A model generated the notes under the pieces. It saw only the letters and a program-made list of their open reading frames with translations. It was not told where the DNA came from and did no database searches. A stretch of 64,000 bases of DNA. It comes from Microbacterium azadirachtae (GTDB lineage: Bacteria > Actinomycetota > Actinomycetes > Actinomycetales > Microbacteriaceae). Within the stretch, counting starts at the first letter, position 1; every line of letters begins with the position of its first letter. Shown piece by piece: positions 8,723-16,503 of the stretch. The stretch is taken from assembly GCF_000956505.1 (NCBI RefSeq), contig NZ_JYIX01000036.1, positions 186,001-250,000 on the forward strand, read 5' to 3'. The position numbers and the translations under genes are program-made.

Positions 8723-10774
8723 TCAGTGATCGAGACCTCGTCGCTGGAGCAGCGGGGCGATCTCCGCATCGCGTCCTCGGAAATCGCGGTAGGCCTCGAG
8801 CGGATCCTTGGATCCGCCCACACCCAGCAGACGCCGCCGGAACCGCTCGCCGTTGGACCGCTGGGCGCCGCCGTTCTCACGGAACCACTCGACGGTGTCG
8901 GCGTCGAGGACCTCGCTCCAGATGTACGAGTAGTAGCCCGCGCTGTAGCCGCCCGAGAACACATGGGCGAAGTACGCGGAGGAGTACCGCGTGGGCACGG
9001 CGGGATCGTCCAGTCCGATGTCGGCGAGCGCCGCGGCCTCGAACGCCGCGACGTCGTCGATCGCGTCGCCTGAGGGCAGCGCGTGCAGGGCCTGGTCGAG
9101 CCAGGCCGCCGCGAGGTACTCGCTGGTCTCGAAGCCCTGGTTGAAGGTCTCGGTCGCCCGCAGACGTTCGACGAGGCCCGCGGGAAGCGGCTCGTCGGAT
9201 TCATGATGCCGCGCATAAGCATCGACGATCTCGGGCCAGAGCATCCACATCTCGTTGACCTGGCTCGGGAACTCGACGAAGTCGCGGAACACGTTCGTGC
9301 CGGAGAAATGCGGATAGGTCACCTCGGAGAACAGACCGTGCAGGGCGTGCCCGAACTCGTGGAAGAGCGTGTTCACCTCGTCGAGCGTGAGCAGCGCGGG
9401 CTCGCCGTCGGCGGGCTTCGACACGTTCAGGTTGTTCGCGACGACCGGGAGCGTGCCGCGCAGCGCGGACTGGCTCACGATCGGGTTCATCCACGCCCCG
9501 CCCCGCTTGCTGTCGCGCGTGTACAGATCCAGCACGTACAGGCCGAGCGCGGATCCGTCCTCCTGGAACACCTCGAATGTCCGCGCGCCAGGGTGGTAGA
9601 CCGGCAGGTCGGGGCGCTCGGTGAAGGAGAGCCCATACAACCGGCCGGCCGCCGCGAACACGCCGTCGTGCAGGACGCGCTCGGCCTCGAACCACGGCCG
9701 CAGCGCTGCGGTGTCGATGTCGTACTGCGCCGTGCGCAGCTTCTCCGTGTAGAACGCCCAGTCGTGCGCTTCCAGGGGGAAGGGCTCCGGCTCGGTCTCG
9801 TCGATGAGTCGCTGCAGGGCCGCGCGCTCGGCGGCCGCGTTGCGCGCCGCCGGGGCGGCGAGGTCGCGCAGCATGCGCTCCACGGCTTCGGGCGTGCCCG
9901 CCGTCTCATCGGCCGTCACCGCAGCCGCGTGGGACGCGTAGCCGAGCAGCGCCGCACGTTCGGCGCGGAGGCTCGCGATCTCGGCGAGGACGCCGCGATT
10001 GTCGTGCTCGCCGCCGCGTGCACCGCGCGAGCGCGACGCCTCCATGACCCGGCGACGGCTCTCCCTATTCGTGAGCGCCGCGAGCGCCGGGTGGCCGGTG
10101 AACAGGGGGAGCGCGAGCAGGTGCTTGCCCTCGAGACCGCGCTCGGAGGCCGCGCGGGCCGCGGAGGACAGCTCCCCGGCGCTCAGGCCGTCGAGGTCGG
10201 CCGCGTCGTCGAACACGACCGCCAGCTCGTTCGTGTCGGCAAGCAGGTTCTTCTCGAAGGTGGTGCTGAGCGAGGAGATCCGCTGGTTCAGCTCGGTGAG
10301 CCGGGTCTTGGCCGACTCGTCGAGCGCTGCGCCGGCGAGGGTCATCTCGCGATGCCAGCGTTCGACGAGGCGTCGCTGCTCCGGCTCCAGCGGCAGGGCG
10401 TCGATCTGGTCGTGGAGCTGCGAGACCCGCCAGTAGAGCGCCGCGTCGAGCAGGATCGCATCCTGGTGCGCCGCCATCAGCGGCGCGAGCTCCTCATCGA
10501 TCGCCTGGATCTCAGCCGTGGCGTCCGCAGAGGCCACCGTGTAGAACGCGTGCGAGGCCCGGTCCAGCAGCTCTCCGCTGCGCTCCAGGGCGACCATCGT
10601 GTTCTCGAACGTCGGCATCGACCGCACCATCGTGATCCGGCGGATCTCCGCCAGCTGCTCCTCGAACCCCTGCCGGAACGCGGGGAGGTAGTGATCCGCA
10701 CGGATGCGGCCGTAGTCGGGCAGCGCATAGGGGAGGGCGGAGGGCGTGAGCAGCGGGTTGGTCTCGACCGTCAT
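8723..10774 (-). CDS. dcp: M3-family peptidyl-dipeptidase (Dcp-like)
   Basis: A 683-residue zinc metallopeptidase. The HEXXH motif is HEFGH at residues 472-476 in LFHEFGHALHGLFSEV, with the third-ligand region FVEFPSQVNEMW after it. The N-terminal half (about 1-300) is the helical part typical of the M3 fold that restricts access to short peptides. No signal peptide is seen, so it is cytoplasmic; Dcp removes C-terminal dipeptides from oligopeptides released by Clp-type proteases and imported peptides. The gene appears leaderless: RC TAGGCT (10786-10781), six bases, then ATG. Oligopeptidase A-like function is the alternative. Confidence 0.92.
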   Translation of the reverse strand: MTVETNPLLTPSALPYALPDYGRIRADHYLPAFRQGFEEQLAEIRRITMVRSMPTFENTMVALERSGELLDRASHAFYTVASADATAEIQAIDEELAPLMAAHQDAILLDAALYWRVSQLHDQIDALPLEPEQRRLVERWHREMTLAGAALDESAKTRLTELNQRISSLSTTFEKNLLADTNELAVVFDDAADLDGLSAGELSSAARAASERGLEGKHLLALPLFTGHPALAALTNRESRRRVMEASRSRGARGGEHDNRGVLAEIASLRAERAALLGYASHAAAVTADETAGTPEAVERMLRDLAAPAARNAAAERAALQRLIDETEPEPFPLEAHDWAFYTEKLRTAQYDIDTAALRPWFEAERVLHDGVFAAAGRLYGLSFTERPDLPVYHPGARTFEVFQEDGSALGLYVLDLYTRDSKRGGAWMNPIVSQSALRGTLPVVANNLNVSKPADGEPALLTLDEVNTLFHEFGHALHGLFSEVTYPHFSGTNVFRDFVEFPSQVNEMWMLWPEIVDAYARHHESDEPLPAGLVERLRATETFNQGFETSEYLAAAWLDQALHALPSGDAIDDVAAFEAAALADIGLDDPAVPTRYSSAYFAHVFSGGYSAGYYSYIWSEVLDADTVEWFRENGGAQRSNGERFRRRLLGVGGSKDPLEAYRDFRGRDAEIAPLLQRRGLDH

Positions 10775-10830
10775 CCTCCGAGCCTAGAAGATCGCTCCGC
10801 TCCGAGGGAGGGAGGCTGCGGGGCGCAGGC

Positions 10831-11733
10831 TCAGCCGGTCAGATCCGCCATGACCGTGCGCAGCGCGTCCGAGACGAGGCGCACGGACCGTCGGCGCAGG
10901 TTCTCCGGCCGGGCGAGCACATCGATCATCCGGTTGGTGCTGACGTACTGCAGCGGGCGGCGCACGACGGCGTCGGTGCCCGGCGAGGTGTAGCGGGGGA
11001 GCACACCGATGACGTCTCCCGTCGCGATCACCGAGGCGGCGACGCCGTAGTCGTTGATCCGGTGCACGATGTCGGCCGGCCGGTTGGTGATGGCGGAGAT
11101 CGTGCGCAGCACATCGTCGGGGGAGTAGCCCGCCCGGCTCGTCACCCAGCGCTCGCCCACCACGTCGGCGGGGCGCAGGGATGCGCGCTGGGCGAGCGGA
11201 TGCTCGGGGGAGAGCGCCACGTCGAGCGGCTCGGCGGCGAGGGTGAGCACGCGGATCCCGGTCTTCGGCCACGGCGGGCTGTGCTCCATGCGGTGCGCGA
11301 GCACGAGGTCGTAGCGGGCGGTGAGGGCCGGGAAGTCGCTCTGCGCGACGTCCTCGTCGGTGAAGCGGATCGCCGGGACGTCGGGGCCGGATCCGAGCGC
11401 GCGGATGAGAGGGCCGAACAGCGCCTGCGCCGCGCTGAGGAACCCGCTGATCGTGACGATTCCGCCCTCCGCGGCCTCGAACTCGTCCACGGCGGAACGC
11501 GCGGCGGCCATGGCGTCGAGCGCGGCCGCCCCGGCCTCGGCGAGTGCTTCTCCGGCCGGCGTCAGCACGAGGGTGCGGCCCTGCTTGCGCGTCAGCGGCG
11601 CACGCACGCCGCGCTGCAGCGCCGCGAGCTGCTGGGACACGGCGGACGGCGTGACGCGCAGGGCCTCCGCGACGGCCGTCACACTGCCGAGTGCGCCGAG
11701 CTCGCGGAGGATCTGAAGCTGCGGCAATTGCAT
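10831..11733 (-). CDS. LysR-family transcriptional regulator divergent from tdh-kbl
   Basis: About 300 residues: an N-terminal winged helix-turn-helix (SVTAVAEALRVTPSAVSQQL, roughly residues 15-35) and a LysR substrate-binding domain. ATG 11733 (MQLPQLQIL) is preferred; an in-frame TTG at 11745 would add four residues but lies inside an inverted repeat that looks like the operator. The gene is divergent from tdh across an intergenic gap of about 87 bp, the usual LysR arrangement, so it probably controls threonine breakdown with threonine or a downstream metabolite as coinducer. Target and ligand are inferred from position. Confidence 0.85.
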   Translation of the reverse strand: MQLPQLQILRELGALGSVTAVAEALRVTPSAVSQQLAALQRGVRAPLTRKQGRTLVLTPAGEALAEAGAAALDAMAAARSAVDEFEAAEGGIVTISGFLSAAQALFGPLIRALGSGPDVPAIRFTDEDVAQSDFPALTARYDLVLAHRMEHSPPWPKTGIRVLTLAAEPLDVALSPEHPLAQRASLRPADVVGERWVTSRAGYSPDDVLRTISAITNRPADIVHRINDYGVAASVIATGDVIGVLPRYTSPGTDAVVRRPLQYVSTNRMIDVLARPENLRRRSVRLVSDALRTVMADLTG

Positions 11734-11743
11734 ATGTCCAGTC

Positions 11744-11761
11744 AAGCATGTAGCGATGCTT
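11744..11761. promoter_or_regulatory. Inverted repeat, candidate LysR operator
   Basis: AAGCAT-N6-ATGCTT is a perfect interrupted palindrome between the divergent lysR-type gene and tdh. Position and symmetry fit a LysR-family recognition site. Confidence 0.55.
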
Positions 11762-11820
11762 AAAGCTCTGTCCAGACAGTGGGGATTGATCTACAGGGTT
11801 GTTCGCGGTGGGATCGAAGC

Positions 11821-12864
11821 ATGAAGGCTCTCTACAAGGACGGCCCCCACGCGGGCCTCGAGCTCGTCGACCGGCCGGACCCCGTGGCCGGACCCGACGA
11901 GGTGGTCATCCGCGTGCTGCGCACCGGCATCTGCGGCACCGACCTGCACATTCAGCGCTGGGACGACTGGGCCGCCTCCGCGGTGAAGGCGCCGTTGATC
12001 CCCGGGCACGAGTTCTACGGAGAGGTCGTCGAAGTCGGCCCTCTGGTGCACGACATCTCAGTCGGAGACCGGGTCTCCGGCGAGGGGCACATCGTGTGCG
12101 GCATGTGCCGCAACTGTCGTGCCGGCCGCCGCCAGATGTGCATCCGCACGATCGGCCTCGGCATGCAGCGCGACGGCGCATATGCGGAGTACCTCACCCT
12201 GCCCGCGACGAACGTCTGGGTGCATCACGCCGATGTGACGCCCGAACTCGGCGCGATCTTCGACCCGCTCGGCAACGCCGTGCACACCGCGCTCGCCTTC
12301 CCCCTCGTCGGAGAGGACGTGCTCGTCACGGGCTGCGGCCCGATCGGGCTCATGGCCATCGCGATCGCCCGCCACGTGGGCGCCCGCTTCATCACCGCGA
12401 CCGACGTGAGCACCCCGCGATTGGAGCTCGCCCGCGAGATGGGCGCCGACGCGGTCGTCGACGTCTCCCGCGAGGACATCGCGGACGCGCAGCGCGCCCT
12501 GGGCATGCGCGAAGGGTTCGACATCGGCTTCGAGATGAGCGGCGCGCCGAGCGCGCTGCCCGCGATGATCGACAACATGAACCACGGCGGACGGATCGCG
12601 ATGCTCGGCCTGCCGACGGGGCCGTTCAGCGTGGACTGGGGCAAGATCGTCACGCACATGCTCACCGTGAAGGGCATCTACGGCCGCGAGATGTTCGAGA
12701 CCTGGAACGCGATGGGGGCGATGCTGCAGACCAGCCCGGTGCTGCGCGACTCCATCACCCGCATCATCGCCGAGGTGCTCCCGGCGCGCGATTGGGAGAA
12801 GGGCTTCGCGGCCGCCGCGTCGGCGGGCACGGGCAAGATCATCCTCGACTGGACCGAACTGTAG
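11821..12864 (+). CDS. tdh: L-threonine 3-dehydrogenase
   Basis: A 347-residue zinc-dependent medium-chain dehydrogenase that oxidises threonine to 2-amino-3-ketobutyrate with NAD+. Catalytic zinc ligands are Cys38 (GICGTDLH) and the His63-Glu64 pair in PGHEFYG; structural zinc cysteines are Cys93, Cys96, Cys99 and Cys107. The nucleotide-binding loop is [13 protein letters not shown] 11821 starts the conserved MKALYKDGP; an in-frame start at 11779 lacks conservation. kbl begins 10 nt later with a GGAG site, so the pair forms the classic threonine-to-glycine plus acetyl-CoA route. Confidence 0.95.
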   Translation: MKALYKDGPHAGLELVDRPDPVAGPDEVVIRVLRTGICGTDLHIQRWDDWAASAVKAPLIPGHEFYGEVVEVGPLVHDISVGDRVSGEGHIVCGMCRNCRAGRRQMCIRTIGLGMQRDGAYAEYLTLPATNVWVHHADVTPELGAIFDPLGNAVHTALAFPLVGEDVLVTGCGPIGLMAIAIARHVGARFITATDVSTPRLELAREMGADAVVDVSREDIADAQRALGMREGFDIGFEMSGAPSALPAMIDNMNHGGRIAMLGLPTGPFSVDWGKIVTHMLTVKGIYGREMFETWNAMGAMLQTSPVLRDSITRIIAEVLPARDWEKGFAAAASAGTGKIILDWTEL

Positions 12865-12873
12865 GAGACGACG

Positions 12874-14049
12874 ATGTACGGATCATTCCAGCAGCACCTC
12901 GCCGACGAGCTCACCGGGATCGACGAGGCGGGCCTGACCAAGCACGAGCGCGGGATCCGCGGTCCGCAGCGCGCGGAGATCGTCGCGGACGGCGCCGAGG
13001 TCCTGAACTTCTGCGCCAACAACTACCTGGGCCTCGCCGATGACGAGCGCCTCGTGGAGGCGGCCAAGGGCGCTCTCGACGAATGGGGCTACGGCCTGGC
13101 GAGCGTGCGATTCATCTGCGGTACGCAGGAGCAGCACCTCGAGCTCGAGCGACGGCTGTCGTCGTTCCTCGGCACGGACGACGCGATCCTGTTCTCGTCC
13201 TGCTTCGACGCGAACGGCGGCGTCTTCGAGACGCTGTTCACCGCCGAGGACGCGATCATCTCGGACGAGCTCAACCACGCATCGATCATCGACGGGATCA
13301 GGTTGTCCAAGGCGCGCCGGCTGCGTTACCGCAACCGCGACATGGCGGACCTCGAGGAGCAGCTGAAGGCCGCCGCCGACGCCCGCTTCCGGGTGATCGT
13401 GACCGATGGCGTGTTCTCGATGGACGGCTACATCGCCCCGCTCGCCGACATCTGCGACCTCGCGGAGCGCTACGACGCCCTGGTCTTCGTGGACGACTCG
13501 CACGCGGTCGGTTTCATCGGGGACCACGGCCGAGGTACGCCGGAGCTGTGCGGCGTCGAGGGCCGTGTCGACATCTACACCGGCACGTTCGGCAAGGCGC
13601 TCGGCGGCGCGAGCGGCGGCTACGTCGCCGCGCATCGCGACATCGTGGCGCTGCTGCGCCAGCGCGCCCGTCCGTACCTGTTCTCGAACACGCTCGCCCC
13701 GTCGATCGTCGCGGGCACCCTGCGCGCGCTCGACCTCGTCGAGGGATCCGGATCCCTGCGCGCGCAGCTGCAGGAGAACGCCGCGCTGTTCCGCCGCCGC
13801 ATGACCGAGGAGGGCTTCGACCTGCTCCCGGGCGAGCACGCGATCGTGCCCGTGATGTTCGGCGACGCCGCGCTGACCGCGCGGGTCGCTGCGGAGATGC
13901 AGAAGCAGGGCGTGTACGTGACCGCGTTCAGCTTCCCGGTGGTGCCGCGCGGTCTCGCGCGCATCCGGGTGCAGCTCTCGGCCGCGCATACCCCGGAGCA
14001 GGTCGAGCGCTGCGTCGCCGCGTTCGTCGCCGCGCGCGCAGCCGCCTGA
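12874..14049 (+). CDS. kbl: Glycine C-acetyltransferase (2-amino-3-ketobutyrate CoA ligase)
   Basis: A 391-residue PLP enzyme of the alpha-oxoamine synthase family. It splits 2-amino-3-ketobutyrate with CoA into glycine and acetyl-CoA. The PLP lysine is Lys241 in [15 protein letters not shown], preceded by the VDDSHAVGF aspartate-histidine motif. Full length, no oddities. It is directly downstream of tdh and is followed within 10 nt by a nested inverted repeat (14057-14142) that may end the transcript. Confidence 0.95.
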   Translation: MYGSFQQHLADELTGIDEAGLTKHERGIRGPQRAEIVADGAEVLNFCANNYLGLADDERLVEAAKGALDEWGYGLASVRFICGTQEQHLELERRLSSFLGTDDAILFSSCFDANGGVFETLFTAEDAIISDELNHASIIDGIRLSKARRLRYRNRDMADLEEQLKAAADARFRVIVTDGVFSMDGYIAPLADICDLAERYDALVFVDDSHAVGFIGDHGRGTPELCGVEGRVDIYTGTFGKALGGASGGYVAAHRDIVALLRQRARPYLFSNTLAPSIVAGTLRALDLVEGSGSLRAQLQENAALFRRRMTEEGFDLLPGEHAIVPVMFGDAALTARVAAEMQKQGVYVTAFSFPVVPRGLARIRVQLSAAHTPEQVERCVAAFVAARAAA

Positions 14050-14056
14050 GTTTTCT

Positions 14057-14142
14057 TCGTCGACGCCCCCTTGTAGCCCCGGCGCCCCCTCTGAGCGCCG
14101 CTCCTGCGAGGGGGCGTCGGTGCGTAGAGGGGGCGTCGACGA
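14057..14142. repeat. Nested inverted-repeat element, copy 1
   Basis: An 86-bp element between kbl and the hydrolase gene. The outer arms TCGTCGACGCCCCCT (14057-14071) and AGGGGGCGTCGACGA (14128-14142) are perfect 15-bp complements. An inner pair built from the same unit (CCGGCGCCCCCT and AGGGGGCGTCGG) lies inside, so four copies of a GACGCCCCCT-type unit are arranged as two nested stems. A near-identical copy lies at 15191-15270. It may act as a terminator or be a REP/MITE-like sequence. Confidence 0.8.
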
Positions 14143-14197
14143 AAAGTACTCCGCGCGTTCCTGGGCAACCGAGAGGATTGCGCGCCAGACTTCGCTC

Positions 14198-15184
14198 ATG
14201 ACGCACTCTGCAGAGGTGAGCTGGACGCTCGACGGCATCGACATGTTCGGCACGATCACGGCGCCGGCCGGGGACGGGCCGTTCCCCGCGGTCGTCCTGG
14301 TCGCCGGCAGCGGGCCGACCGACCGGGACTGGAACTCCCCGATGCTGCCAGGGACGAACGGATCCGGCCGACTTCTCGCCGAATCCCTGGCCGAGCACGG
14401 CTTCGCCTCGCTGCGCTACGACAAGCGGGCATCGGGTCCGCACGTCGTCGAGAACCTGCCGCGCCTCGCGGGGACGTTCAGCATGGCGTCGCACCTCGCC
14501 GAACTCACCGCCGCGCTGGAGGTGCTCGTCGCGGACCCCTGCGTCGATCGGGGCCGGGTGATCGGCCTCGGCAACAGCGAGGGCTGCGTGCACGTGCTGC
14601 ACTACGGACTCGCGCAGGCGGCAGGGGGCATGGCGGTTCCGCTCCGCGGGCTGGTGCTGGCCGCGCCTCCTGGACGCAGCGTCGGCACGGTGCTCGACAT
14701 GCAGCTGAGCGCGCAGCTCGCCGCCGCGCCAGGGGGAGACGGGATCCTCGCTCTCGTGCGGGAAGCGACGGCGCGCTTCTCGGCGGGCGGGGCGATGGAT
14801 CCGGACGGATCCATCCCCGACCCCGTCGCCAATGTGCTGCGGAGCTTCGACAGCCCGGTCAACCTCCCGTTCGCGCGCGAGCTGTGGAACGAGAGCGCCT
14901 CGGACGGCATCGGGGGCGTCGGGATCCCCACGCTCGTGCTGATCGGGGAGAAGGACCTGCAGATCGATGCCACGGCCGACGGGGAGCCGCTGCAAGCGGC
15001 GGCCGCGGACAATCCGCTCGTGACGTTCGCGTTCCCGTCGGACGCGAACCACGTGCTCAAGCACGAGCCCCGCCCGCGCGCCGAGATCGTGCCAGGCACC
15101 AACTACAACGAGGAGGGGACGCAGTTGGATCCTGCGGCGGTGGAGACCATCCTGACCTGGATGGAGCGCGTGACAGCAGGCTGA
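14198..15184 (+). CDS. Alpha/beta-hydrolase family protein
   Basis: A 328-residue serine hydrolase related to the S9-like esterase/dienelactone-hydrolase group. The nucleophile elbow is GLGNSEG; the N-terminal VLVAGSGPTDRDWN matches the oxyanion-hole HGSGP-type motif, and a late SDANHVLKHE supplies the likely catalytic histidine. No signal peptide. ATG 14198 is used; an upstream in-frame ATG at 14120 lies within the flanking repeat. The substrate cannot be predicted. The gene sits alone between the two copies of the nested repeat, which raises the possibility that it arrived or is bounded as a unit. Confidence 0.8.
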   Translation: MTHSAEVSWTLDGIDMFGTITAPAGDGPFPAVVLVAGSGPTDRDWNSPMLPGTNGSGRLLAESLAEHGFASLRYDKRASGPHVVENLPRLAGTFSMASHLAELTAALEVLVADPCVDRGRVIGLGNSEGCVHVLHYGLAQAAGGMAVPLRGLVLAAPPGRSVGTVLDMQLSAQLAAAPGGDGILALVREATARFSAGGAMDPDGSIPDPVANVLRSFDSPVNLPFARELWNESASDGIGGVGIPTLVLIGEKDLQIDATADGEPLQAAAADNPLVTFAFPSDANHVLKHEPRPRAEIVPGTNYNEEGTQLDPAAVETILTWMERVTAG

Positions 15185-15190
15185 GGTCTT

Positions 15191-15270
15191 GCGACGCCCC
15201 CTCGCAGCACCGGCGCCCCCTCTGAGCGGCGCTCCTGCGAGGGGGCGTCGGTGCGCAGAGGGGGCGTCGA
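15191..15270. repeat. Nested inverted-repeat element, copy 2
   Basis: This copy matches 14057-14142 over nearly its whole length in the same orientation. Outer arms GCGACGCCCCCT (15191-15202) and AGGGGGCGTCGA (15259-15270) pair over 11 bp, and the inner arms are conserved. It begins 7 nt after the hydrolase stop and ends 9 nt before the ArsR operator repeats. Confidence 0.8.
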
Positions 15271-15278
15271 CTCGAATG

Positions 15279-15326
15279 TTGCAAAGAAGTGCTTGCAAAG
15301 ACTCTCTTGCAAAGGTATCTTTGCAA
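15279..15326. promoter_or_regulatory. Phased TTGCAAAG operator array overlapping the arsR-type promoter
   Basis: TTGCAAAG occurs at 15279, 15293 and 15307, exactly 14 bp apart, and the third copy forms a palindrome TTGCAAAG-N4-CTTTGCAA (15307-15326). The palindrome contains the -10-like TATCTT (15316-15321) placed 7 nt before the start codon. Binding by the gene product downstream would block its own promoter. Confidence 0.7.
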
Positions 15327-15328
15327 TC

Positions 15329-15982
15329 ATGACCGAGAACGAAACACCCCGAGGGGATGCGCAGCCCGAGGAGCGCACGCTCGACGCGGGCGCCCTGAAG
15401 GCGCTCGCGCACCCGCTGCGGGTGCGGATCCTGGATCTGCTCGCAGAGCGCGGGCCGCAGACGGCGAGCTCGCTCGCGACGATGATCGGGGAGAGCTCCG
15501 GCGTCACCAGTTATCACCTGCGAGCGCTTGCCTCGCGTGACCTCATCCACGAGGTCGCGGGGCGCGGCACGGCACGCGAGCGGTGGTGGGAGCGCCCCCG
15601 TGGACGCATGTCGTTCTCCGGGCCGAACGACGCGATGACGCCGTCGGGCCGGGCCGCCGCGCAGATCGTGGAGGACGAGTTCTTCCGCAACAGGCACCAG
15701 CGCCTCATGGACCACCTGCACCGGCCCCAGGCCGAGGTGCCTCAGGAATGGCGCGATGCGGCGCACCACATGACGACGATGCTCGACATGACGGCGCCCC
15801 AGCTGCAGGAGCTCGCGCAGCAGATCGACGAGCTCGTCGAGGCGGCCGTGCTGCGCTACCGGGACCAGACCGGTCCAGGGGTGCGCCGCGTCACGATCCG
15901 CGCCGATCTGTTCGACCTTCCCGATGGCCGCCCGCAGGGCGCCGCCGAACACCGCACGACCGAGACCGAGGAGCTGTCATGA
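15329..15982 (+). CDS. ArsR-type winged-helix regulator
   Basis: A 217-residue regulator. Residues 18-95 form the winged helix (ALAHPLRVRILDLLAERGPQ, then SGVTSYHLRALASRDL as recognition helix). The C-terminal half is a helical domain without CxC-type metal-binding cysteines, so it belongs to the HTH_20-like branch that often controls exporters and not to metal sensors. ATG 15329 is preferred over 15251, because the operator array would otherwise be coding; the gene appears leaderless. It is coupled by ATGA to a 73-residue gene. Autoregulation is strongly suggested by the operator array. Confidence 0.85.
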   Translation: MTENETPRGDAQPEERTLDAGALKALAHPLRVRILDLLAERGPQTASSLATMIGESSGVTSYHLRALASRDLIHEVAGRGTARERWWERPRGRMSFSGPNDAMTPSGRAAAQIVEDEFFRNRHQRLMDHLHRPQAEVPQEWRDAAHHMTTMLDMTAPQLQELAQQIDELVEAAVLRYRDQTGPGVRRVTIRADLFDLPDGRPQGAAEHRTTETEELS

Positions 15983-16200
15983 CCGCCGCAACGCTGCACA
16001 TCGCCGCGCCCACGTTCGCCGAGCGCACGGGACTCCGCGTCGCCGATGCGATCACCGGGCACGTCCGCCGGCGCATGGAGCGTCGTGCGGAGCGGCGCGC
16101 GCTCGCCATCGACCTGCTGCGCGAGCAGCAGGCGCGCAAGACGGCGGATCCTTTCCTCCTGGAGCATGCGCTGCAGATGATCGGATCCCGGTCGCGCTGA
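15979..16200 (+). CDS. Small basic protein coupled to the ArsR-type regulator
   Basis: A 73-residue Arg/Ala-rich, helical protein with no membrane segment, beginning MTAATLHIAAP and ending IGSRSR. The start codon overlaps the regulator stop as ATGA, so it is translated with it. I recognise no family. Companion genes to such regulators are often transporters, but this one is not; a partner or modulator role is only a guess. Composition is like its neighbours. It ends next to a perfect GC palindrome. Confidence 0.65.
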   Translation: MTAATLHIAAPTFAERTGLRVADAITGHVRRRMERRAERRALAIDLLREQQARKTADPFLLEHALQMIGSRSR

Positions 16201-16203
16201 GGC

Positions 16204-16225
16204 CGCGCGGGGCGCGCCCCGCGCG
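16204..16225. terminator. Perfect 22-bp GC palindrome between convergent genes
   Basis: CGCGCGGGGCG is followed directly by its complement CGCCCCGCGCG. It lies between the 73-residue gene (+) and the 87-residue gene (-), and could end transcription from both sides. Confidence 0.55.
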
Positions 16226-16239
16226 AACGACCGGGTGGG

Positions 16240-16503
16240 TCAGTCCTCGAACGGACGGACCACGACCTCGCCCGAGGCGGTGCGCGAGACCTCCCAGCCG
16301 GTGTCGAGCTCGGCGATCGGCCGGCCCTCCAGCCAGGTGAGGGTCCACGTGCCGCGGAGCAGGTTCAGGACTCCGGTCTGCAGGCTCAGCGTGCCGCCGG
16401 CCACGCTCCGGGCCTCGGCGTCCGCGATTCCGGGGCGCAGGGCCGCGGGAACCGATGCGGGCGGCTCGGATCCGGCGGCCCAGCGCGTCCCGAGCTGCAT
16501 CAT
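16240..16503 (-). CDS. Small hypothetical protein downstream of valS
   Basis: An 87-residue soluble protein whose ATG overlaps the valS stop in an ATGA arrangement, so it is translationally coupled. It begins MMQLGTRW and contains TWTLTWLEGRPIAELDTGW near the C-terminus. No motif or family is recognised. A second ATG at 16500 is equally possible as start. The open frame extends far upstream antisense-like across valS, but that part is a shadow. Confidence 0.65.
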   Translation of the reverse strand: MMQLGTRWAAGSEPPASVPAALRPGIADAEARSVAGGTLSLQTGVLNLLRGTWTLTWLEGRPIAELDTGWEVSRTASGEVVVRPFED

